DNA of 9,736 nt from an uncultured Collinsella sp. Its GTDB lineage: Bacteria > Actinomycetota > Coriobacteriia > Coriobacteriales > Coriobacteriaceae. Position 1 is the first letter of the stretch. Every line of letters starts with the position of its first letter. This document shows positions 1 to 6,427 of this stretch, one piece after another. Location: NCBI GenBank assembly GCA_900757705.1, contig CAAEOW010000111.1:1-9736 (forward strand), read 5' to 3'. Both the position numbers and the translations under genes were made by a program. The notes beneath the pieces were generated by a model. It searched no databases. It had not been told where the DNA came from and saw only the letters and a list, made by a program, of their open reading frames with translations.

Positions 1-915
1 GGCAAGCCCGGCATGGGCTGCACAGCCACTTGCGCCTATATCGAAAACGACACGCTCGCCATCGCCCACGTGGGTGACTCTCGCGCCTACCTGCTCCACG
101 AGGGCACGCTCATCCGCGTGACCCGCGACCACTCCTACGTGGAGGAGCTCGTGGACGCCGGCGAGATTACGGCAGACGAGGCTCGCGTCCACCCCAACCG
201 TTCGGTCATCACCCGCGCGCTGGGCTCGGACCCCGCTATGTATGCCGACCACTTCACTCTGCATATCGAGGAAGGCGACCGTCTGATCCTGTGCTCCGAC
301 GGCCTTTCGAGCATGATTCCCGATAGCGATATCGAGAACATCGCCACGCAGTCCTCAACCGCGCAAATCTGCGTCGACAACCTAGTGGACGCGGCGCTTG
401 CCGCCGGCGGCCACGACAACGTGACCGTAGTAGTCGTTGACCTGGTTGACGATGGCGTTATGCGCGAGGCGCAGCGCGTGCGTCGCCGCAACATTACTAT
501 CGCCGCCATTCTGGCCCTCGTCTTTGTGCTGGCAGCTGGCATCTGGGCCTACACGGGTGTCACCGGCTCGTACTACCTGGGTACCTACCAGGGCAATGTC
601 GCCGTCTGGCGCGGCCTGCCCGGCAAGCCGCTCGGACTCAAGCTCCACTGGCTCGAAAGCGAAACCAGCATCAAGCTATCCGACCTGCCCGAAGACACGC
701 AAAACCGCCTCAAGGCGGGCATTCCGCAAACAAGTGTCGACGATGCGCAGGACACGATATCCAAATACCGCCACCAGATCGACGAGGAGCAGACCCGCCA
801 GGTGATTGACGCGCAAACGATTCGCGACAACACCAATCAGGGATCGACCTCCGAATCAGATTCCGAGAAAACCGCCGAACAGTCCGCCGAGGCCGAAGCC
901 TCCGAAAAGAACTAG
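1..915 (+). CDS. pstP: PP2C-family Ser/Thr protein phosphatase, membrane-anchored (PstP type), 5' partial
   Basis: This is the C-terminal 304 residues of a PPM/PP2C phosphatase; the frame is open from base 1, so the true start and the first metal-binding Asp lie upstream of the window. Metal-site motifs are visible as GDSR (Asp26 of the visible part), CSDGL (Asp100) and GGHDN (Asp139). Their spacing of 74 and 39 residues matches the 73 and 38 between Asp118, Asp191 and Asp229 of M. tuberculosis PstP. A basic RRRN stretch precedes one membrane helix at about 165-185. About 115 residues of extracytoplasmic domain follow, ending in an acidic, Ser/Glu-rich tail. The family removes phosphate from Ser/Thr kinases and their targets; here the partner is presumably the PASTA kinase two genes downstream. 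Only 16 bp separate it from the next gene, so the two are surely cotranscribed. FHA-domain genes often precede pstP, but none is in view. Confidence 0.93.
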   Translation, partial: GKPGMGCTATCAYIENDTLAIAHVGDSRAYLLHEGTLIRVTRDHSYVEELVDAGEITADEARVHPNRSVITRALGSDPAMYADHFTLHIEEGDRLILCSDGLSSMIPDSDIENIATQSSTAQICVDNLVDAALAAGGHDNVTVVVVDLVDDGVMREAQRVRRRNITIAAILALVFVLAAGIWAYTGVTGSYYLGTYQGNVAVWRGLPGKPLGLKLHWLESETSIKLSDLPEDTQNRLKAGIPQTSVDDAQDTISKYRHQIDEEQTRQVIDAQTIRDNTNQGSTSESDSEKTAEQSAEAEASEKN

Positions 916-931
916 AAAGGGAGTGCCGCTT

Positions 932-3802
932 ATGAGTCGCCGCAACACCGAGCTGCTCTTGCTCATCGCCTCGGCGTTCCCCGTCATCCTGCTGTATGCG
1001 ATGTACGTGCTCACCGCGGGCGCCGCCATCTCCTTTGAGACGCTCGCCGTGCCGATCGGCCTCTTTGCCGCCTTCGCCGCGGCACATATCGCCGTGCGCA
1101 TCTTGGCGCCCGGCGCTGACCCCGCCATCCTACCCATCGTATTTATACTTTCGGGCATCGGCATCACGTTCGTGACACGCCTCGCCCCCGCTCTCGCCAT
1201 CTCACAGCTCATCATCCTGTTTGTCTCGGTGGCCCTGATGGTGGGAACGCTCGCACTGGTCAAAAACCTCGACGTGGTCATGCGCTACAAGTACACCTTT
1301 GGCATCATCGGCATCATCCTGCTGATGCTGCCCATCTTTATCGGCACCACGATCTCGGGCTCCAAGCTGTGGATTCGCATCGCGGGCTTTACCATCCAGC
1401 CTGGCGAGTTCGCCAAGGTCTTTATCGTGCTGTTCCTGGCCGGGTACCTGGCCGAGAACCGCGAGCTGCTCTCCATCTCCAACCGCAAGATCCTGGGCTT
1501 TAAGATCCCTCGCCTGCGACTGCTGCTGCCGCTGTTTGCCGTGTGGGGTGTGTGCCTGCTCGTCGTCGTCTTCGAACGCGACCTGGGTTCGGCCGTGCTG
1601 TTCTACACCATCTTCTTGCTGATGCTCTACGTTGCCACGGGGCGCTTTTCGTATGTCGTTATCGGCCTTGCGCTCTTAGCCGTTGGAGCTGTGGGCGCCT
1701 ACAAGTTCCTGTCTCACGTTCAGGTGCGTTTCCAGGTTTGGGTCGATCCGTTTAAGGACGCCCAGGGCCAGGGCTACCAGATCGTCCAGTCGCTCTTCTC
1801 GCTTGCCGATGGCGGCCTGGTCGGTGTTGGCATCGGCAACGGCATGGCCAACAACATCCCCGTCGTCGAGTCCGACTTTATCTTTTCGGCTATCGGCGAG
1901 GAGATGGGCCTTTTGGGCGGCGGCGCCGTGCTCATCCTGTTTATGCTTTTTGCCGTGCGTGGCCTCACCACGGCTGCCCGCGCTAAATCCGACCTTGCCG
2001 CCTTTAGCGCCACCGGTCTTACGGCAGCCATCAGCTTCCAGGCCTTCTTGATCGTTGGCGGCGTAACCCGCCTGATCCCGCTGACCGGCGTCACCCTGCC
2101 CTTTATGAGCCAGGGCGGCTCCTCGCTGCTGGCAAGCTTTATCATCGTCGCGCTCCTGCTGCGCGCCGGTGACGAGGCGACCGGACGCGAGGCCGAGCTT
2201 ACCGGCACCGGCACCATGGCCGCCATCACCGATGATCAGGTCGCATCTGCCGCCGCCCCGACGGGCACGCGCTTTGCCACCTCGTCTTCCTACGGCAGCG
2301 GCAGCCATTCCGTCGGCTCGCGCATGCGCCGTCGCCTGCTCGACACGCCTGAATCCGGTGTGCTCGGCCGCGTTGCGCTCGCCAACCGTCTAACCCGTGC
2401 GGTGCTCGCCTTTACGGCGCTGTTCGCCATCCTTATCGGCAACCTCACCTATGTCCAGGTCATTAAGGCCAAGGACTATCAGGACATGCCGACCAACAAC
2501 CACACCATCGCCCGCTCCAAGTACATCCAGCGCGGCTCCATCATCACGTCCGACGGCGTGACGCTGGCCGAGTCGCTGCAGCAGGAGGACGGCACCTACG
2601 TACGCTCCTACCCCAACGGTAACCTGGCAGCGCACGTGGTTGGCTACGTGAGCCAGCAGTATGGCACCACCGCCATCGAGAGCGTCATGAACGACACGCT
2701 CACCGGTTCTAAGGACTACTCCAGCTGGAACAACGCCATCGCGTCGCTCGCGGGCCAGACCCAGCCGGGCAACACCGCCAAGCTCACCATCGACTCGCGC
2801 ATCCAGACGGCGGCCGAGCAGGCACTCAAGGGCTTTAAGGGCGCTGTAGTGGTCATCGACCCGCGTACCGGCGCGGTGCTCGCATGTGCCAGCTCGCCCA
2901 CCTACGACAACACCAACATCGATGCCCTGCTGCAGACGGGCGGCGGCGAGGACGGCTCCATGTACAATCGCGCCATGGACGCGCTGTACACGCCGGGCTC
3001 AACGTTTAAGGTCGTTACGCTTTCCGCGGCACTCGAGACCGGTACCGCCAGCCTTACCAGCACCTACCAGGCGCCCGGCTCCATGGACATCGGCAACGCA
3101 CCGGTCACCAACTATGCCAACGAGAGCTACGGCACCATCAGCCTGCAGCAGGCCTTTGCCGTGTCCTCCAACGTCGTCTTTGGCCAGGTGGCAAACGAAG
3201 TTGGCGCAAACACGCTCGTGCAGTTTGCCAACGCCTTTGGCTACGGCCAAAAGCTCGGCCAGGACCTGACCTCCGCGGCCTCCATCATGGCCGACCCGTC
3301 GCTCATGACCGAGTGGGAGACCGCCTGGGCCGGCGCCGGCCAGCCTGTCGGCATGGACCACACGCCCGGCCCGCAGACCACCGTCATGCAAAACGCCGTG
3401 ATTGCCGCCGCCATCGCTAACAGCGGCGTAGTCATGGACCCGTACTTTGTAGCCCAGGTACTCGCCCCGGACGGAACCGTGGTCAAGACCACGCAGTCCC
3501 GCTCGCTGGGTCAGGCCGTCAGCTCCGCCACGGCCGACCAGGTCAAGCAGGCCATGCTTGCCGTCGTCCAGTCCGGCACCGGCACCGATGCCCAAATCCC
3601 CGGCGTCAAGGTCGCCGGCAAGACCGGCTCGGCCGAAACCGGCGGCACCAACGTCAACTCGATGTTCGTTGGCTTTGCACCTTACGATTCACCCACGGTC
3701 GCTATCTCGGTGGCCTTAGAGGATTACGACAAGCATGACGTCAAGGCCGCCAAGATTGCCGGCATCGTCCTGACCGCGGCGCTCGCCGCACAGGGAGCGT
3801 GA
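932..3802 (+). CDS. Fused SEDS glycosyltransferase (RodA/FtsW) - class B penicillin-binding protein
   Basis: A single 956-residue frame holds two enzymes of peptidoglycan synthesis. Residues 1-411 are a polytopic RodA/FtsW (SEDS) lipid II polymerase with about 12 predicted helices, as in actinobacterial RodA. The catalytic-loop Asp is probably Asp276 in FKDAQGQGYQ, followed by ESDFIFSAIGEEMG. Residues 412-487 are a cytoplasmic linker rich in Ala, Gly, Ser and Thr. Residues 488-510 are one membrane anchor, and the rest is an extracytoplasmic PBP. The transpeptidase motifs are intact: STFK (Ser690, Lys693), SSN (745-747) and KTGS (897-900). The start at 932 is chosen because AAGGGAG (917-923) sits 8 nt before it and the SEDS domain begins there. 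An in-frame ATG at 806 lies inside pstP, and the extension it adds is an out-of-frame reading of that gene. In other actinobacteria these are neighbouring genes, rodA and pbpA. The fusion fixes a 1:1 ratio of polymerase to crosslinker. Whether it serves elongation or division cannot be decided from sequence; the neighbours favour RodA/PbpA. Confidence 0.93.
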   Translation: MSRRNTELLLLIASAFPVILLYAMYVLTAGAAISFETLAVPIGLFAAFAAAHIAVRILAPGADPAILPIVFILSGIGITFVTRLAPALAISQLIILFVSVALMVGTLALVKNLDVVMRYKYTFGIIGIILLMLPIFIGTTISGSKLWIRIAGFTIQPGEFAKVFIVLFLAGYLAENRELLSISNRKILGFKIPRLRLLLPLFAVWGVCLLVVVFERDLGSAVLFYTIFLLMLYVATGRFSYVVIGLALLAVGAVGAYKFLSHVQVRFQVWVDPFKDAQGQGYQIVQSLFSLADGGLVGVGIGNGMANNIPVVESDFIFSAIGEEMGLLGGGAVLILFMLFAVRGLTTAARAKSDLAAFSATGLTAAISFQAFLIVGGVTRLIPLTGVTLPFMSQGGSSLLASFIIVALLLRAGDEATGREAELTGTGTMAAITDDQVASAAAPTGTRFATSSSYGSGSHSVGSRMRRRLLDTPESGVLGRVALANRLTRAVLAFTALFAILIGNLTYVQVIKAKDYQDMPTNNHTIARSKYIQRGSIITSDGVTLAESLQQEDGTYVRSYPNGNLAAHVVGYVSQQYGTTAIESVMNDTLTGSKDYSSWNNAIASLAGQTQPGNTAKLTIDSRIQTAAEQALKGFKGAVVVIDPRTGAVLACASSPTYDNTNIDALLQTGGGEDGSMYNRAMDALYTPGSTFKVVTLSAALETGTASLTSTYQAPGSMDIGNAPVTNYANESYGTISLQQAFAVSSNVVFGQVANEVGANTLVQFANAFGYGQKLGQDLTSAASIMADPSLMTEWETAWAGAGQPVGMDHTPGPQTTVMQNAVIAAAIANSGVVMDPYFVAQVLAPDGTVVKTTQSRSLGQAVSSATADQVKQAMLAVVQSGTGTDAQIPGVKVAGKTGSAETGGTNVNSMFVGFAPYDSPTVAISVALEDYDKHDVKAAKIAGIVLTAALAAQGA

Positions 3803-3934
3803 TGCCCATGATCGAATCGGACACCCGAGGCGCGCCGCGGCCGAAGAGTTAGCGGCAACGCGCCACACGGCCCCAGCGGCCACATCGTAGGTACTACACA
3901 CATCGTTGAGCGAATAGTTATGTTAGGAGCAGGA
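3803..3934 (+). other. 132-bp gap between the SEDS-PBP fusion and pknB, with a mini-ORF and hairpin
   Basis: An ATG at 3802 overlaps the fusion's stop codon (TGATG) and opens a frame of 16 codons ending at 3852 (peptide MPMIESDTRGAPRPKS). A GC-rich hairpin overlaps its end: GGCGCG (3829-3834) with CGCGCC (3859-3864), extended by CCGC (3835-3838) with GCGG (3852-3855). No T-run follows, so it is not a standard terminator. I see no convincing -35/-10 pair before the kinase, so cotranscription with the upstream genes is likely. Mycobacterial clusters carry pknA at this place; nothing resembling a kinase remains here. Confidence 0.35.
3925..3929 (+). promoter_or_regulatory. Shine-Dalgarno site that fixes the kinase start
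   Basis: AGGAG lies 5 nt before the ATG at 3935. It overlaps the in-frame ATG at 3920, which has no such site of its own and would only add MLGAG. The site therefore supports 3935 as the start. Confidence 0.7.
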
Positions 3935-5896
3935 ATGGAACAGAGGGTCCTCGGGGGAAGATACCTCCTCAAGGATAAGGTGGGGACAGGCGGTATGGCG
4001 ACCGTCTACCGTGCGCAGGACCAGGTCCTCGACCGCACGGTAGCCGTCAAGATCATGCTGCCGCAGTATGCTGGCGACGCAACCTTCGCCGCACGCTTTA
4101 AGCAGGAGGCCCAGGCAGCAGCCGGTCTCTCCTCCCCCTATATCGTGGGCGTCTACGATTGGGGCAAGGACGGCGACACCTATTACATCGTCATGGAGTA
4201 CCTGCGCGGCACCGACCTTAAGAGCGGCATCAAGAGCCACGGCGCCCTCGACCCCAAGAAGGTCGCCCAGATCGGCTCGCAGATCAGCTCCGCGCTTTCG
4301 GTCGCCCACAAGCACGAGATCATCCACCGCGACATTAAGCCGCAGAACATCATGGTGCTGCCCGACGGCAACATCAAGGTGATGGACTTTGGCATCGCGC
4401 GCGCCAAGAACAGCCACCTCACGCAAGACAACAACGTGCTGGGAACCGCCCACTACGTCAGCCCCGAGCAGACCCGTGGTCAGGACCTCGGCCCCACCTC
4501 GGATATCTACTCGCTGGGCGTCGTGATGTACGAGTGCGCCACCGGCCGCGTTCCCTTTGACGGTGACGACGCTATCTCGGTCGCACTCAAGCAGGTCAAC
4601 GAGCTGCCTATTCCGCCGAGCCAGATCAACTCCGGTGTCGACGCCGACCTTGAGCGCATCATCCTCAAGTGCATGGAGAAGGACCCGGCAAACCGCTTCC
4701 AGACCGCCGACGAGCTGCGTCAGGTGCTCAACAGCTACCTGTCGGGCCGTGCCGTCAACATCTCGGAGCCCACGCGCATCATCGGTGCCCCCGGTGAGCT
4801 GGGCGCCACCAAGACTCGCGAGCTTTCCGATCAGACGCGCGCCATGGTGCGTCCCGTCTCGGGCGTGAGCGGCCAGAATACCGCCCGTAGCTCGGTTTCG
4901 GGCTCCACCGGCTCCTACGAGGTCGAAAAGCCCAAATCCAACAAGAACAAGATCATCGCCGCCGTGGTGGCAGCCGTTGCCGTCATCGGTATCGTGGTGG
5001 CCTTTGCCACAGGACTCTTTGGCGGCGAGCAGGTCACCGTGCCCGATGTGCTAGGCAAGGACCAGCAGACTGCCGTCGAGCAGATCAAGGAAGCCGGCCT
5101 CGAGGTCGGCACCATCGACCAAAGCTACAACGACGATGTCGACGAGGGCAAGGTCGCCGAGCAGACGCCCAACGGCAACACCAAGAAGGCCAAGGGCACC
5201 AAGGTGAACCTGGTAATCTCCAAGGGCCCCAAGCCCTCCGAGAAGGTCGAGGTTCCCCGGCTGGTCGGCCTGACCAAGGACCAGGCAGAAGCCGCGCTGG
5301 CAAGCGTTGGCCTGAAGGGCAACGCCTCCGAGGAGGCCAACGAGGCCGATGAGGGCCAGGTCTTTGAGCAGGGCACCGAAGCCGGTAAGGAAGTCGAGAA
5401 GGGCACGACCATCTCGTACAAGGTCTCCAGCGGTCCTGACACCACCTCCGTCCCCGATCTGACCGACATGACCGAGGCCCAGGCGCGCAACGCCCTCGAT
5501 ATGGCAGGCTTTGGCGTCGACGTGAGCTACCAGGAGAACGATTCGGTTACCGAGGGCACCGTGATTAGCTGGAACCCCAGCGGCAAGCAGAAGCCTGGCG
5601 CCACGATTACCGTCGTCATTGCCAAGAAGTCCGGCAAGGCCAGCGTTCCGGGCAACCTGTACGGCAAGAGCATCTCCGCGGCCGTCACCGCGCTCAACAA
5701 CGCCGGGTTCTATAACATTGGCTTCTGTGACCAGAACGGCAATCCCGTGAGCGGTAACGAGGATGCCACCGTTACGGGCGTCTCCCCCACCGGCAAGCAG
5801 TCCACCGACAGCACGATTACGCTGACGGTTGCACTTTCTGGCTCGGGTTCGGGTCCGGGCACGGGCACGGGCGGCGATTCCGGTACGACCAACTAA
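3935..5896 (+). CDS. pknB: PASTA-domain Ser/Thr protein kinase (PknB type)
   Basis: This 653-residue receptor kinase has a cytoplasmic catalytic domain (about 10-270), a Ser/Thr-rich juxtamembrane region, one membrane helix (about 340-361) and four extracellular PASTA repeats starting near 367, 438, 505 and 570. Catalytic features are complete: glycine loop GTGGMATV (17-24), Lys39 in VAVK, HRDIKPQN (131-138), DFG (151-153) and GTAHYVSPEQ closing the activation loop. In that loop LTQD (162-165) aligns with VTQT of M. tuberculosis PknB, so the first phospho-Thr (Thr163) is kept but the second is Asp165. The fourth PASTA repeat is the least typical, and the protein ends in a Gly/Ser/Thr-rich tail. 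PASTA kinases bind muropeptides or lipid II and phosphorylate wall-synthesis and division proteins. The SEDS-PBP fusion and its linker next door are plausible targets, though this is inference. It is the last gene of its unit, with a strong terminator 53 bp past the stop. Confidence 0.95.
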   Translation: MEQRVLGGRYLLKDKVGTGGMATVYRAQDQVLDRTVAVKIMLPQYAGDATFAARFKQEAQAAAGLSSPYIVGVYDWGKDGDTYYIVMEYLRGTDLKSGIKSHGALDPKKVAQIGSQISSALSVAHKHEIIHRDIKPQNIMVLPDGNIKVMDFGIARAKNSHLTQDNNVLGTAHYVSPEQTRGQDLGPTSDIYSLGVVMYECATGRVPFDGDDAISVALKQVNELPIPPSQINSGVDADLERIILKCMEKDPANRFQTADELRQVLNSYLSGRAVNISEPTRIIGAPGELGATKTRELSDQTRAMVRPVSGVSGQNTARSSVSGSTGSYEVEKPKSNKNKIIAAVVAAVAVIGIVVAFATGLFGGEQVTVPDVLGKDQQTAVEQIKEAGLEVGTIDQSYNDDVDEGKVAEQTPNGNTKKAKGTKVNLVISKGPKPSEKVEVPRLVGLTKDQAEAALASVGLKGNASEEANEADEGQVFEQGTEAGKEVEKGTTISYKVSSGPDTTSVPDLTDMTEAQARNALDMAGFGVDVSYQENDSVTEGTVISWNPSGKQKPGATITVVIAKKSGKASVPGNLYGKSISAAVTALNNAGFYNIGFCDQNGNPVSGNEDATVTGVSPTGKQSTDSTITLTVALSGSGSGPGTGTGGDSGTTN

Positions 5897-5948
5897 GTCG
5901 CCACCCCACCGCTCATTACGGCTCTCGCCGCAAACATATTCGCTCACA

Positions 5949-5988
5949 GGCGCCCGCTTGCTTCCCCAGCAAGCGGCGCTTCGTTTTT
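5949..5988 (+). terminator. Rho-independent terminator of the pstP-pknB unit
   Basis: The left arm GCGCCCGCTTGCT (5950-5962) pairs with AGCAAGCGGCGC (5968-5979) across a TCCCC loop, with one bulged C. TTCGTTTTT (5980-5988) follows. This is a classic intrinsic terminator, placed right after the kinase gene and before a gene on the opposite strand. Confidence 0.88.
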
Positions 5989-6007
5989 GACATGACATGA
6001 ACCAGAA

Positions 6008-6036
6008 GAGCCCGGCACCGTAGCGGTACCGGGCTC
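6008..6036 (-). terminator. Hairpin downstream of tRNA-Arg, probable terminator
   Basis: Read on the - strand, GAGCCCGGTACCG and CGGTGCCGGGCTC form a 13-bp stem (one G-U pair) around a 3-nt loop, 10 nt past the tRNA's CCA end. The following bases (TTCTGGTTC) are only weakly T-rich, so termination may be partial or factor-assisted. On the + strand the same stem has a C/A mismatch and no T-run, which fits a - strand role. Confidence 0.6.
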
Positions 6037-6046
6037 GACAAATCTC

Positions 6047-6122
6047 TGGTGCCCCCGGGCGGATTCGAACCGTCGACACCCGCTTTAGGAGAGCGGTGCT
6101 CTATCCCCTGAGCTACGGAGGC
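6047..6122 (-). tRNA. tRNA-Arg (anticodon CCT)
   Basis: The 76-nt cloverleaf is complete. The acceptor stem GCCTCCG pairs with CGGGGGC, including one U-G. The D-arm carries AGCTCAGGGGATAGAGC. The anticodon stem CCGCT/AGCGG holds the loop CTCCTAA, giving anticodon CCT for AGG codons. The T-arm contains GGTTCGAATCC. The discriminator is A, and CCA is encoded in the DNA (6047-6049). No integrase gene or obvious attachment duplication lies beside it in this window. Confidence 0.97.
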
Positions 6123-6132
6123 ATGTTGTATT

Positions 6133-6141
6133 AGTGTAGCA
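6133..6141 (-). promoter_or_regulatory. Extended -10 promoter element for tRNA-Arg
   Basis: On the - strand TGCTACACT matches the extended -10 form TGnTAnnnT and ends 10 nt before the mature tRNA's 5' end, which leaves a leader of only a few bases. No good -35 hexamer is seen at 16-18 nt, which is common for extended -10 promoters. Confidence 0.45.
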
Positions 6142-6202
6142 GATTTACGCCGCTGTAATGCAGCGTATACCCACTCTTCGAAGTTGCGGTGGAACAGCCC
6201 TC

Positions 6203-6417
6203 CGGAAAGTGCGTCCCACTATCCAGGCAAATTCTGGGTCAGACTTTCCCCATGAGACCTCGCTGGGAAACTGTGACCCAGAATTTCGGCTCGAAACGGG
6301 ACACGGTTTCCCAAACGACCCCGTTCCGGAAACTACATCCCGGAATCGACGCTCGAACTGGGATGCACTTTCCCGATCGAGCCACATGGGAGACTGCGCC
6401 CCACTTTGAGGGGGCGC
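6203..6417. repeat. Tandem array of ~62-bp imperfect palindromes (non-coding)
   Basis: Most of the ~300-bp stretch between the tRNA and DUF956 is a diverged tandem repeat. Half-sites related to GGGAAACTGTGACCCA alternate in orientation: 6203-6218 (+), 6235-6250 (-), 6264-6280 (+), 6297-6313 (-), 6326-6343 (+), 6359-6374 (-), 6387-6403 (+), then a worn one near 6408-6424 (-). Same-orientation sites repeat every 61-62 bp. The best pairings form three long stems with 13-15 nt loops: 6229-6250 with 6265-6286 (20 of 22 positions pair), 6291-6312 with 6328-6349, and 6352-6374 with 6388-6410. All or nearly all of it is open in several frames, but a 62-bp unit shifts frame each time and no product looks repeated or has a good start. 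I therefore call it non-coding. The family is not one I recognise. Confidence 0.75.
6396..6417. terminator. GC-rich hairpin at the 3' end of DUF956, weak terminator candidate
   Basis: GCGCCCC (6396-6402) pairs with GGGGCGC (6411-6417) across an 8-nt loop; it forms the last element of the palindromic array. It lies 10 bp past the DUF956 stop on the - strand but has no T-run on that strand. On the + strand TCTTT follows. It may end or stabilise the man operon transcript before the tRNA gene. Confidence 0.35.
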
Positions 6418-6427
6418 TCTTTAATGA

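Noticed and set aside
806..931. In-frame upstream start that would lengthen the SEDS-PBP fusion by 42 residues
   Set aside because: The stretch lies inside the pstP coding region in another frame, gives a Pro/Arg/Lys-rich sequence with no family match, and lacks a ribosome-binding site; the start at 932 has a good one.
1676..2308. Antisense frame of 210 codons opposite the SEDS domain
   Set aside because: Low-complexity Gly/Ala/Arg product expected from strong codon bias on the other strand; the + strand carries clear SEDS motifs here.
3896..3924. Promoter directly before pknB (TAGTTA/TATGTT as a -10)
   Set aside because: No acceptable -35 hexamer at 16-18 nt and no extended -10 TG; cotranscription with the upstream fusion explains the layout.
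5051..6079. Long antisense frame of 342 codons opposite the PASTA repeats
   Set aside because: It runs across the kinase's 3' half, both hairpins and part of the tRNA. Its composition is Gly/Leu/Ala/Val-rich, as expected from the complement of GC-biased codons, and it matches no family.
6047..6122. tRNA-Arg as the attachment site of an integrated element
   Set aside because: No integrase, no duplicated tRNA 3' end and no foreign-looking genes on either side within the window.
6203..6417. CRISPR array
   Set aside because: The half-sites alternate in orientation, the arms diverge from unit to unit and the spacings are filled by paired arms, not unique spacers; no cas genes are near.
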